From assembly GCA_964519835.1 (NCBI GenBank), contig CAZFLD010000008.1, positions 27,333 through 91,332 of the forward strand: a DNA stretch of 64,000 nt, in the 5' to 3' direction. A model generated the notes under the pieces. It saw only the letters and a program-made list of their open reading frames with translations, was not told the DNA's origin and ran no database searches. Positions 1 through 7,801 of the stretch are shown in pieces. The first letter of the stretch is position 1; each line of letters opens with the position of its first letter. A program made the translations under genes and the position numbers. Source of the DNA: CAZFLD01 sp964519835. Lineage in GTDB: Bacteria; Spirochaetota; Spirochaetia; DSM-27196; CAZFLD01.

Positions 1-1
1 C

Positions 2-523
2 GGCGCCGGCACCGGGGGCCAACACAAAGGCATCCAACCCGGCGCCGAGGTGCGCCTCGTAGGCGGCACCCAAACAGGAATCGTCGAGGCGAAGGGGCGC
101 GGGAACACCTGGGTGATCCGCGCCGGCGCCATCAAAATGACACTCGCCTCAGACAAGTTGGAGCTGGTCCCGGGCACCGGCCGGCAGGCGGTCGGCGGCC
201 GGGATGAACGCTCCGTCGGCGCGGCGGATCGGGAGAGCACGATCGACGTCGATGTAAGCGCCGGCGGCCAGAAGGCGCTCCTCGAGCTCGACATCCGCGG
301 GCTCCGTGTACACGAGGCGCTCGAGGCCCTCGAGCGCCAGATCGATGATGCGTTGGCCGAAGGCCTCGGACGCTTTTCCGTGATTCACGGGACCGGGAGC
401 GGCGCGCTTCAACAGGCCGTCAAGGGGTACCTTCGTGATAGGAGCGAGGTCAAGGGTTCCGCGTTTGCGCGTCCCGAAGAGGGTGGGTTTGGCAAAACAA
501 ACGTCGAGCTCGAGGTCAATTGA
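2..523 (+). CDS. mutS2: Endonuclease MutS2, C-terminal part (5' end outside window)
   Basis: The reading frame is open from the window edge, so only the last ~173 residues are seen. They begin in a small beta-rich (KOW-like) segment (residues PGAEVRLVGGTQTGIVEAKG) and end in a complete Smr domain with the family hallmarks ELDIRGLRVHEALEALE and FSVIHGTGSGALQQAV. The order linker, Smr, then a Gly-rich tail with NVELEVN is that of MutS2. MutS2 proteins bind branched DNA or collided ribosomes; the Smr domain is the nuclease part. The ATPase domain lies upstream and cannot be judged. The gene is followed within 32 nt by a lipoprotein with its own promoter. Confidence 0.9.
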   Translation, partial: GAGTGGQHKGIQPGAEVRLVGGTQTGIVEAKGRGNTWVIRAGAIKMTLASDKLELVPGTGRQAVGGRDERSVGAADRESTIDVDVSAGGQKALLELDIRGLRVHEALEALERQIDDALAEGLGRFSVIHGTGSGALQQAVKGYLRDRSEVKGSAFARPEEGGFGKTNVELEVN

Positions 524-548
524 AAAAAAACACGGGGCTGCGTAGTAT
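520..548 (+). promoter_or_regulatory. Sigma70-like promoter for the lipoprotein at 555
   Basis: TTGAAA at 520-525, a 17-nt spacer and TAGTAT at 543-548. The -35 overlaps the mutS2 stop codon. Only 6 nt separate the -10 box from the ATG at 555, so the transcript would start on or next to the start codon. No good Shine-Dalgarno sequence precedes that ATG. Confidence 0.6.
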
Positions 549-554
549 TGGGCG

Positions 555-1187
555 ATGTTTTGTCGCACCCGGACGAGTCGCTTGCTCGCCGTCACCGCGC
601 TATGTGGCACCGTAACACTGCTATTTACCTCATGTCTTAGCCTCCGAACCAGAATCGCCATTGACGATTCCGCCGAAGACTTGGAGGGACGCCTCGTGCT
701 CGAATACACCATCGATCCATTGTTTTTCGAGATAGGGGTCTACGACGCGGGCGATCCGATGCCGATCCTGCCGGTTGGGAGAAACGACTTCGAACTCTTG
801 ACGGCGCGTACGGAGGGCCTCGAGCTGACGGCATACTCCTGGGAAGAAACGGAGACGGAGGTAAGCGTCCGCGCGGAGTTGGCGTTTGTTAATGCCGTGG
901 CGCTCGAGGCTGCTTTGGGGCAGGACGCCGCCGCATTGGGCAACGGCAAACATGGTACGCTTCGCCTTCAACTCCCGGCCGGGATGGAAGAGGGTACCGA
1001 AGGCGATCTTGCGACACTCCTGGAGGAAGTATCGCCGGAGGCGGGCTTAAACCTCTCGTTCGAGGCCGCCGTGCCGATCGTGGCCGCAAGCCCCGGCACA
1101 ACCGCGGGCAACACCGCCGCCTTTGGGATTTCACTTGTGGACCTCTTTCGCTCTCGGAACACAATCGCTTGGGAGGTAGAATGGTAA
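555..1187 (+). CDS. Predicted lipoprotein, unknown function
   Basis: 210 residues. The N-terminus has basic residues (Arg5, Arg8, Arg10), a hydrophobic stretch and a lipobox-like LFTSC, giving a lipidated Cys near residue 27; this points to export and lipid anchoring. The mature part is acidic, with a mixed alpha/beta look, and ends in a hydrophobic segment (SLVDLFRSRNTIAWEVEW). It shows no family I recognise. The stop codon overlaps the start of the next lipoprotein gene (ATGGTAA), so the two are probably co-transcribed from the promoter at 520-548 and translationally coupled. Confidence 0.7.
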   Translation: MFCRTRTSRLLAVTALCGTVTLLFTSCLSLRTRIAIDDSAEDLEGRLVLEYTIDPLFFEIGVYDAGDPMPILPVGRNDFELLTARTEGLELTAYSWEETETEVSVRAELAFVNAVALEAALGQDAAALGNGKHGTLRLQLPAGMEEGTEGDLATLLEEVSPEAGLNLSFEAAVPIVAASPGTTAGNTAAFGISLVDLFRSRNTIAWEVEW

Positions 1188-2365
1188 CGGTCACCTCGAC
1201 AGGGCCGGGCTATTGGCGCTCCGCGGCCCTTGCCCTGTTCTTGGCCGCCGCGCTTGCAGGTTGTGCAACAACCTCGGCGCCGCAGACGGTCGAACAACCA
1301 AACGAAGCTACCGGTGAGTCTTCGAGCGACGATCGGACGACCGACGTGTCCGACCTCGAGCCTCTGCTCGAAAGCGGCGAGCGTGCACTCGGGCGCGGAC
1401 AGATCGCCGAGGCGGTGGAGCGGTTTGTTACGGTGTTGGCCGCCGATCCCGACGCCTCTACGGCTGCCGGCGCAGGGGCGTCCGAGCGCTTAGCGGAGCT
1501 GGCCGCCGGCCTTCGTCTCGAACCGGGCTCAGCGTGGGTCGACCAGTCGGGCAACCAGCGCTCAGGCGATGCGCGTGTCGTCGGGCGAGAGGGGTCACTG
1601 TACCCCGAAGTGGTGCTTACGCTCAACCTCGGCGGCGGGCGGTCCGTCGTTCCAGACCTACCGGTCCGCTTCCGCTTTGTCCAGGGGCAGGGCTTGCTTA
1701 ATCGCATTGTAACAACCAGCGAGTTCGGCCAAGCCAACACAGTCATCATCGAGCTGGAGGAGGACCTTGACAAGTACATCGTCGAGGCCATGCCCGTCGT
1801 GACGGTGGACGGCTACGAATACAAGTTCCAAACCGTAACCCGTGAGTTCACCTACACACGTGGCCTCTCCACAGTAGCGTTGGTAGGTGCCGACCGGCGA
1901 GTAGACGGCACGTCGGCGGCCGGTGGCGCGGCTGCGACCGTCGATGCGCTCTTCGCGGCTCTGGAGACATCCCGCACCGGCGGCACATACTACCCCGTCG
2001 ATGCCGCTCAAGTAGGCGAAGATCTGGAGCGGCTTCTTGCGGGTGACCGCGAGGCACTCCGCCGAATCGGCGACACCGCTCAGGCCGCTTACATCATGAT
2101 CATCACCGTAGACACAAACCGCGTTGGTCAAGTCGAGCTCGACGGTCAAGCGTACAACATCTTTCAGTTTTTTGGCTCAGGCTCCATTCGCCTTATTAGA
2201 AGCGCCGACGGCGAGGTGCTTTTCACCACGGCCACCGAAGAAATCCGCGGCCAAGGAAACAACACGGAATCGGCGGAGCGGGATGGGCGCAAAAATGTGC
2301 GAGAGGCCCTCGCCGCGCTCGTAGAAACCTCCGCCGCCGCCATACGCGAGGCGATCCAAAACTAG
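1181..2365 (+). CDS. Predicted lipoprotein with TPR-like N-terminal segment
   Basis: 394 residues from ATG 1181, chosen because GGGAGG at 1171-1176 sits 4 nt upstream; a TTG at 1169 is also in frame but lies before this site. The signal sequence ends in a clear lipobox LAGC. About residues 45-95 look like one TPR-type helical pair (ALGRGQIAEAVERFVTVLAA). The rest alternates beta strands with a long C-terminal helix and includes a stretch of the form YNIFQFFGSGSIRLI followed by DGEVLFTTATEEIRG, reminiscent of periplasmic proteins with a TolB/LpoB-like or CsgG-like fold. That resemblance is weak and no function is assigned. The gene overlaps its upstream neighbour by 7 nt. Confidence 0.7.
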   Translation: MVTVTSTGPGYWRSAALALFLAAALAGCATTSAPQTVEQPNEATGESSSDDRTTDVSDLEPLLESGERALGRGQIAEAVERFVTVLAADPDASTAAGAGASERLAELAAGLRLEPGSAWVDQSGNQRSGDARVVGREGSLYPEVVLTLNLGGGRSVVPDLPVRFRFVQGQGLLNRIVTTSEFGQANTVIIELEEDLDKYIVEAMPVVTVDGYEYKFQTVTREFTYTRGLSTVALVGADRRVDGTSAAGGAAATVDALFAALETSRTGGTYYPVDAAQVGEDLERLLAGDREALRRIGDTAQAAYIMIITVDTNRVGQVELDGQAYNIFQFFGSGSIRLIRSADGEVLFTTATEEIRGQGNNTESAERDGRKNVREALAALVETSAAAIREAIQN

Positions 2366-2381
2366 GCCTCCCGGAAGGCCT
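2364..2381 (+). terminator. Weak hairpin at the lipoprotein gene end
   Basis: AGGCCT-CCCGGA-AGGCCT forms a 6-bp stem with a 6-nt loop beginning inside the stop codon of the upstream gene. Only three T residues follow, so termination would be inefficient. It also lies just upstream of the ribosome-binding region of the next gene. Confidence 0.3.
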
Positions 2382-2394
2382 TTCGGGGACGGAA

Positions 2395-2793
2395 ATGAAA
2401 CACCCCAAATTGGCGGACTTCGAGTCACGCCTCAAAAAGCTCTTTGACGAGGTAGACGATTACCTCGAAGAAACCTATGGGGGTGATTACCCACTTCATC
2501 CGGCGCGTCCCCCGAGGGGCGAGACCTCCAACAAAGAGAGTTCCGGCTTGTTCAATGTCGGAGCCGCCTTCAGCGCCGGTTTTGGAAGCGAGCTCGGTCG
2601 AGGCTACGTGTTGGACATCGACATGGTCACGCTTGCCAACGTCGACGAGGACAAGGAAGAAAGAATCATCGAGGATGCCGTAGAGAGGATTCACGATCTC
2701 TTGCCAAAGTACTTCCCTGAACGAGACCTGGAGGTGAGCCGGGACGGGCGCGTATTCAAAATCCACGGAGACCTCTCGCTCGGACACCTTTAA
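2395..2793 (+). CDS. Small conserved-looking hypothetical protein
   Basis: 132 residues with no signal peptide or membrane segment, so probably cytoplasmic. The N-terminal half is helical (DFESRLKKLFDEVDDYLEE). A central Gly-rich loop follows (SSGLFNVGAAFSAGFGSELG), then an alpha/beta C-terminal half ending in a strand pair (DLEVSRDGRVFKIHGDLSL). I do not recognise the family. The gene sits between the lipoproteins and the V-ATPase operon and ends 18 nt before the ATPase promoter's -35 box. Start ATG 2395 is preceded by the purine-rich GGGGACGGAA. Confidence 0.6.
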   Translation: MKHPKLADFESRLKKLFDEVDDYLEETYGGDYPLHPARPPRGETSNKESSGLFNVGAAFSAGFGSELGRGYVLDIDMVTLANVDEDKEERIIEDAVERIHDLLPKYFPERDLEVSRDGRVFKIHGDLSLGHL

Positions 2794-2811
2794 AGAAAAT
2801 GGAGATTGTCC

Positions 2812-2840
2812 TTGAGCAAAGGGCGAGCCTTGGATAGAAT
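2812..2840 (+). promoter_or_regulatory. Promoter of the V-type ATPase operon
   Basis: TTGAGC at 2812-2817, a 17-nt spacer and TAGAAT at 2835-2840. Predicted transcription start is near 2847, giving a leader of about 29 nt that carries a GAGG Shine-Dalgarno motif at 2866-2869 before atpE. Confidence 0.55.
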
Positions 2841-2875
2841 GCGGCGTATCAGCACTATCAGAACTGAGGTACTCA

Positions 2876-3496
2876 ATGGACGTTCAGCTCGCGGAGTTAA
2901 TCGACAAGATAAAGGCCGAGGGTGTCGGCAAAGCCGAAGAAGAAGCACAGGCCATCCTGGACAAGGCTCAACAAGAAGCCTCGGAGATTGTAGACAAGGC
3001 AAAAAGCGAAGCTGAAAAGGTCGTGGCCGATGGGCGGCGCGAGGTGGCCGGAAACAAGGCGGCGTCGGAGGATGCCATAAAGCAATCCTCTCGCGACTTG
3101 ATTCTCTCGGTCCAAACGCGACTCACTAAGCTCTTTGGGGCGATTGTTGCGGAAAGCACCGAGGCCGCGTTTTCAGCAGACGTCGTATCACAGGCCGTCC
3201 TCTCCATGGCTCAGGAATGGGCCAAGACGGGCAATACTGATGTGGCCGTGTTAGTCCCGGAAAATCAACGGAATGCCGTTGAACAGGCGCTCAGGTCAAA
3301 ACTTGCGGAGCAGGTACGGTCCGGTGTCGCGGTCGAAGGTGTGCCGGGCCTGCGGTCCGGTTTTCGCGTTGGCGAAAAAGACGGCAACGCATATTTCGAT
3401 TTTTCCGCGGAAGGTGTGGCGGACGCCTTGGCCGAATATCTCAATCCTCGCCTCACGGAGCTTATGAAGCAGGCGACGGTCCAAGCAGAGGGATAG
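2876..3496 (+). CDS. atpE: V-type ATP synthase subunit E
   Basis: 206 residues. Residues ~10-75 are a long Ala/Glu/Lys-rich coiled coil (EEEAQAILDKAQQEASEIVD), the peripheral-stalk half of subunit E. The C-terminal half (~95-200) is the globular domain that sits on the A3B3 head. The length matches bacterial V-type E subunits. It is the first gene of the ATPase operon, with the order E-DUF2764-A-B-D-I-K and short gaps, as known from Treponema and Borrelia. Together with subunit I it should form the stator linking the catalytic head to the membrane. Start ATG 2876 follows GAGG at a suitable distance. Confidence 0.9.
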   Translation: MDVQLAELIDKIKAEGVGKAEEEAQAILDKAQQEASEIVDKAKSEAEKVVADGRREVAGNKAASEDAIKQSSRDLILSVQTRLTKLFGAIVAESTEAAFSADVVSQAVLSMAQEWAKTGNTDVAVLVPENQRNAVEQALRSKLAEQVRSGVAVEGVPGLRSGFRVGEKDGNAYFDFSAEGVADALAEYLNPRLTELMKQATVQAEG

Positions 3497-3508
3497 GGAA
3501 ACAGCCGA

Positions 3509-4099
3509 GTGGCCGCCTACTACTACTTTGTGTCCAGTCTACCCATGCTCAACCTCGACGGAGTTGCGCCGACGGATTCCGATTCTTTTATCGAGTCGGC
3601 GGCGGATTGGCTTACGCCTGCAGATCTGTCGGCGCTGAAGGCCACACGGTTGGAACCCGCCCCGGCACATACCCCGGAGGAGGCCAAAGCGGAGACCGAT
3701 CCTGACCGCCGGACATCGGTTCGGCGCGAGTTTGCGGTCATGGCGCACGGGCTGAGAAACGCCCTTGTGGAGGCACGAGCCGGTAAGCTAAGCCGCGATG
3801 CCGCCGCGTACATGCGCCCCCACGGGGGCAACCCTCCTCTGGAGGTATCCGCCGTTGCCAGGGAAGCGATGGCGGAGGAGTCACCTTTTCGGGCGGAACA
3901 AGCGCTGGACCGGTATCGCTGGGCCTTTCTCGACCAGCTCGAGGTCGGACACTATTTTGATATCGAGCGTTTACAAATCTATTATCTCAAATTGCAACTC
4001 CTCGAACGGTCTGAGGCGATGTCGGTCGAACGGGGTGAGGCACGGTTCGAAGAACTCTATGAAAAAACAATGGAAACCATGCAACGCATGGAAGACTAA
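3509..4099 (+). CDS. DUF2764 V-ATPase-associated protein
   Basis: 196 residues from GTG 3509. The opening AAYYYFVSSLPML and the mostly helical remainder fit the DUF2764 family found between atpE and atpA in spirochaetal and some other bacterial V-ATPase operons. This operon has no recognisable subunit C or F gene, so the protein may replace a central-stalk subunit; that is inference from position. It has no signal peptide or membrane helix. It lies 12 nt after atpE and 15 nt before atpA, so expression is tied to the complex. Confidence 0.8.
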   Translation: MAAYYYFVSSLPMLNLDGVAPTDSDSFIESAADWLTPADLSALKATRLEPAPAHTPEEAKAETDPDRRTSVRREFAVMAHGLRNALVEARAGKLSRDAAAYMRPHGGNPPLEVSAVAREAMAEESPFRAEQALDRYRWAFLDQLEVGHYFDIERLQIYYLKLQLLERSEAMSVERGEARFEELYEKTMETMQRMED

Positions 4100-4114
4100 G
4101 AAGCGGAGTACGTG

Positions 4115-5893
4115 ATGGCAGCGAGCAGCGGAAGAGTCATCGGTGTCAACGGCAACATGGTAACCGTAGAGGTTGACGGCGACATCAGCCTCAACGAAGT
4201 GGGCTATGTGGTCGTTGGCGAGCAGCGCCTGAAATCGGAGGTCATCCGCGTAGGCGGCTCGAGCGCCGATCTCCAGATATTCGAGTCCACAAAAGGAATC
4301 GGAATCGGCGACCTGGTTGAGTTCTCGGGCGAGATGCTCGCGGTGGAGCTCGGGCCGGGTCTGTTAGGGCAGATCTACGACGGATTGCAGAACCCGCTCC
4401 CCGAGCTAGCTGCACAATGCGGCTTTTTTCTGCAGCGGGGTATTTATCTCGATGCACTCGACCATACCCAAGAGTGGGAGTTTACTCCCGACGCAAAAGT
4501 CGGCGACAAAGTGACTGCCGGCGACAGGATCGGCACTGTTCCGGAAGGCATTTTCAAACACTGGATTATGGTGCCCTTCGGCATGACCGATCGGTATACC
4601 ATCAAGGAAATCGTGGCAGCCGGCAACTACACCGTTGGCTCCCAGTTGGCCACGGTAGAGGACGAGAGGGGCAACAGCTTTTCCGTCAACATGACCTTCG
4701 ACTGGCCGGTGAAACGGGCGATTCACGCGTACAAAGATCGCGAGAAGCCCACCGAGCCGATGGTTACAAAGGTGCGGATTATCGACACGTTTTTTCCGGT
4801 CGCCCGGGGCGGGACATACTGTATTCCCGGACCCTTTGGCGCGGGAAAAACGGTGCTCCAGCAGGTAACAAGCCGCAACGCCGAGGTCGACATTGTTATC
4901 ATTGCCGCCTGTGGCGAACGCGCCGGCGAGGTTGTGGAAACCCTCAAGGAATTCCCCGAGCTTATCGACCCCCGGACGGGCCGCACCCTTATGGAGCGTA
5001 CCGTTATTATCGCCAACACCAGCTCCATGCCGGTGGCGGCACGGGAAGCATCGGTGTATACGGCCGTTACCATTGCCGAGTACTACCGGCAAATGGGCCT
5101 CAACGTCTTGCTGCTCGCGGACTCCACGTCCCGGTGGGCGCAGGCCATGCGCGAGATGTCGGGGCGCCTGGAAGAAATTCCCGGCGAGGAGGCCTTCCCG
5201 GCATACCTCGAGTCGGTCATCGCGGGCTTCTACGAGCGCGCCGGAAAGGTCGTATTGAACGACGGAACCATCGGCTCGGTCACAATCGGCGGAACGGTAA
5301 GCCCCGCCGGCGGTAACTTCGAAGAACCGGTAACCCAGGCAACGCTAAAGGTCGTTGGTGCGTTCCACGGCCTCTCTCGTGACCGTTCCGACGCGCGGAA
5401 GTACCCTTCGATTCATCCGTTGGACAGCTGGAGCAAGTATCCCAGCGCCATCGACGACGAGATGATCGCCTTTGCCCGGGAAGTTCTTCACCATGGCGAC
5501 GAAGTGGGCCAGATGATGAAGGTTGTTGGTGAAGAGGGAACCAGCCTCGAGGACTACGTGGTCTTCCAGAAGTCCGAATTCTTAGACGCGGTCTATCTGC
5601 AGCAGAACTCGTTCGACCCCGTGGATGCGGCATCTTCCACGGAACGGCAGCAGCACACGTTTAACATTCTGTTTCGCCTCTTGGGCGCGGATACGACGCT
5701 TAAGTCAAAACAAGACGCGCGGGACTTTTTCAACGGTCTCAGGCAGCGGTTTCTCGACTACAACGGCGCCGAGTGGCGATCCGAGGAATTCGAGCGACTC
5801 GAGCGGGAGATAACCGAATCGATCGACGCAAACACCGGGGACCTATCCTCCCGCGCTCGGTCGATACTCAACGCCGTTGGCGAGGGAGCATAG
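4115..5893 (+). CDS. atpA: V-type ATP synthase catalytic subunit A
   Basis: 592 residues. The Walker A motif PGPFGAGKT lies around residues 237-246 with Lys245. The long non-homologous insertion typical of V/A-type A subunits precedes it. The Walker B region is LNVLLLADSTSRWAQAMREM. GDEVGQMMKVVGEEG lies in the C-terminal helical domain. ATG 4115 is preferred over the adjacent GTG at 4112 because of GCGGAG at 4103-4108. The subunit hydrolyses or makes ATP in the A3B3 head; the direction used by the cell cannot be told from sequence. It overlaps no neighbour, and atpB starts 2 nt after its stop. Confidence 0.97.
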   Translation: MAASSGRVIGVNGNMVTVEVDGDISLNEVGYVVVGEQRLKSEVIRVGGSSADLQIFESTKGIGIGDLVEFSGEMLAVELGPGLLGQIYDGLQNPLPELAAQCGFFLQRGIYLDALDHTQEWEFTPDAKVGDKVTAGDRIGTVPEGIFKHWIMVPFGMTDRYTIKEIVAAGNYTVGSQLATVEDERGNSFSVNMTFDWPVKRAIHAYKDREKPTEPMVTKVRIIDTFFPVARGGTYCIPGPFGAGKTVLQQVTSRNAEVDIVIIAACGERAGEVVETLKEFPELIDPRTGRTLMERTVIIANTSSMPVAAREASVYTAVTIAEYYRQMGLNVLLLADSTSRWAQAMREMSGRLEEIPGEEAFPAYLESVIAGFYERAGKVVLNDGTIGSVTIGGTVSPAGGNFEEPVTQATLKVVGAFHGLSRDRSDARKYPSIHPLDSWSKYPSAIDDEMIAFAREVLHHGDEVGQMMKVVGEEGTSLEDYVVFQKSEFLDAVYLQQNSFDPVDAASSTERQQHTFNILFRLLGADTTLKSKQDARDFFNGLRQRFLDYNGAEWRSEEFERLEREITESIDANTGDLSSRARSILNAVGEGA

Positions 5894-5895
5894 TC

Positions 5896-7203
5896 ATGCG
5901 CAAGGTATACAGCAAAATCGACGCAATCGCCGGAAACGTTATTACCGTCACCGCCTCGGACGTTCGGTACGGCGACTTGGCGATTGTTCAGTCACGCCAC
6001 GGTGCTTCTCTGGCCGAGGTCATTCGCCTGAAACGGGAGGACGTCTCGCTCCAGGTATTTGCAGGCGGGCGCGGCATCTCGACGGGTGACGAGGTCCGGT
6101 TCCTCGGTCATCCGATGCAGGTGAGCTTCTCCGACAATCTACTCGGGCGCATCTTCGACGGAAGCGGCAATCCCCGAGACAACGGACCGCGATTAGAAGA
6201 GAATCTCATCGAGATCGGAGGCCCGTCGGTGAATCCCGCGCGACGCATCGTGCCACGAAACATGATCCGAACCGGCATTCCTATGATCGACGTCTTTAAC
6301 TCGCTTGTCGAAAGCCAAAAGCTTCCGATCTTTTCCGTATCCGGCGAGCCGTACAACGACCTCCTCGCTCGGATTGCCCTCCAGGCGGAGGTCGACATGA
6401 TCATCCTGGGCGGTATCGGCCTTAAATACGACGACTACCTGTTCTTCCGCAACACGCTCGAAGAGGGAGGAGCACTCTCCCGAACCATCTTTTTTGTGCA
6501 CACGGCCTCGGACCCCGTTGTGGAGAGCCTCTTGGTGCCCGACATCAGCCTAGCCGTCGCCGAGCAGTTCGCGCTTCAGGGCAAAAAAGTGCTGGTGCTC
6601 TTGACCGACATGACAAACTTTGCGGACTCCCTCAAAGAGATCGCAATCACCATGGAGCAGGTCCCGTCGAACCGCGGTTATCCCGGCGACCTCTACAGCC
6701 AGCTGGCCGCCCGTTACGAGAAGGCTGTCGACTTTGAAGGCGCCGGCTCCATTACTGTCCTAGGCGTAACCACCATGCCGGGTGACGACGTAACACACCC
6801 GGTACCTGACAACACCGGCTATATCACTGAGGGGCAATACTACCTTCGCAACGGGCGAATCGAGCCCTTTGGATCGCTCTCGCGGCTGAAGCAGATGGTC
6901 AACAAGAACACACGTGATGACCATCGTGCATTAATGGACGGAATGATCACACTTTACGCCTCGTATCGAGAGTCCCTCGAGAAAAAATCGATGGGTTTTC
7001 GTATGTCCGACTGGGACCAAAAGCTCCTCAAGTACGGAGAGATTTTCGAGCGGGACATGATGGACTTGAGCGTCAATATCCCCCTCGAACAGGCGTTGGA
7101 CAGGGGTTGGTCCATCTTAGCCGAGTGTTTCAAACCCGATGAAACGGGCCTCCGGACGGACCTGCTACGAACGTTCTGGCCGGACAAAGACGAGGTAGCC
7201 TAG
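5896..7203 (+). CDS. atpB: V-type ATP synthase subunit B
   Basis: 435 residues from ATG 5896. A longer in-frame opening from 5773 lies inside atpA and is rejected. The sequence has the B-subunit landmarks RTGIPMIDVFNSLVESQKLP and FSVSGEPYNDLLARIALQAE, where the P-loop of subunit A is replaced by SGEPYN, as expected for the non-catalytic nucleotide-binding subunit. LTDMTNFADSLKEIA and TMPGDDVTHPVPDNTGYI are also classical. It alternates with subunit A in the catalytic hexamer. It follows atpA by 2 nt and precedes atpD by 3 nt. Confidence 0.97.
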   Translation: MRKVYSKIDAIAGNVITVTASDVRYGDLAIVQSRHGASLAEVIRLKREDVSLQVFAGGRGISTGDEVRFLGHPMQVSFSDNLLGRIFDGSGNPRDNGPRLEENLIEIGGPSVNPARRIVPRNMIRTGIPMIDVFNSLVESQKLPIFSVSGEPYNDLLARIALQAEVDMIILGGIGLKYDDYLFFRNTLEEGGALSRTIFFVHTASDPVVESLLVPDISLAVAEQFALQGKKVLVLLTDMTNFADSLKEIAITMEQVPSNRGYPGDLYSQLAARYEKAVDFEGAGSITVLGVTTMPGDDVTHPVPDNTGYITEGQYYLRNGRIEPFGSLSRLKQMVNKNTRDDHRALMDGMITLYASYRESLEKKSMGFRMSDWDQKLLKYGEIFERDMMDLSVNIPLEQALDRGWSILAECFKPDETGLRTDLLRTFWPDKDEVA

Positions 7204-7206
7204 GGC

Positions 7207-7797
7207 ATGGCCAAGGTCAAGCTGACCAAAAACGAGCTCAAGACTCAAAAAAACCAACTCAAGCGGTTTCAGCGTTATTTACCGACGCTGCAGCTCAAAA
7301 AACAGCAGTTGCAGATGGTTATCCGTCAAGTCGACGCTCGCGTCGCGCAGATGCAGGAGGAACGAAAGCGGGTCTACGATTCGCTTCGCACGTGGATTGC
7401 CGTGTTTGGGGAAGACATGCCGATCGACAACCTCGTCTCCGTCAAGACGGTGGAAACGTCCACGGGCAACATCGCGGGCATCGATATTCCCGTGTTCGAA
7501 CGGGTGGAGTTCGACGATGTCCCGTACGACCTCTACTATTTTCCACTTTGGGTCGACGCCGGCATAGATGCCATCAAGCGCTTGACCGCGGTGGATGCCG
7601 AGATACAGGTGCTCGAAAGGCAGCGTGACCTCTTGGACGAGGAGCTGCGTATTACCACTCAGCGCGTCAATCTGTTCGAGAAGGTGAAAATTCCCGAGAC
7701 CAAGGAAAACATTCGGATGATTCGTATATACCTCGGTGATCAGCAGACTGCCGAGGTCGTACGCGGCAAGATTGCCAAGAACAAGCTCGGAGCGTAA
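7207..7797 (+). CDS. atpD: V-type ATP synthase subunit D (central rotor shaft)
   Basis: 196 residues, almost wholly helical. A long N-terminal Lys/Gln-rich coiled coil (LTKNELKTQKNQLKRFQRYL) and a C-terminal coiled coil (EELRITTQRVNLFEKVKIPE) flank a short middle segment. This is the antiparallel shaft architecture of subunit D. The stretch RVNLFEKVKIP is the family signature. It transmits rotation between the membrane ring and the A3B3 head. The stop codon lies 4 nt before the chosen start of atpI. Confidence 0.93.
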   Translation: MAKVKLTKNELKTQKNQLKRFQRYLPTLQLKKQQLQMVIRQVDARVAQMQEERKRVYDSLRTWIAVFGEDMPIDNLVSVKTVETSTGNIAGIDIPVFERVEFDDVPYDLYYFPLWVDAGIDAIKRLTAVDAEIQVLERQRDLLDEELRITTQRVNLFEKVKIPETKENIRMIRIYLGDQQTAEVVRGKIAKNKLGA

Positions 7798-7801
7798 GAC
7801 A

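Noticed and set aside
4406..5316. Long open frames on both strands within atpA
   Set aside because: They overlap the conserved atpA coding frame and encode low-complexity Arg-rich sequence.
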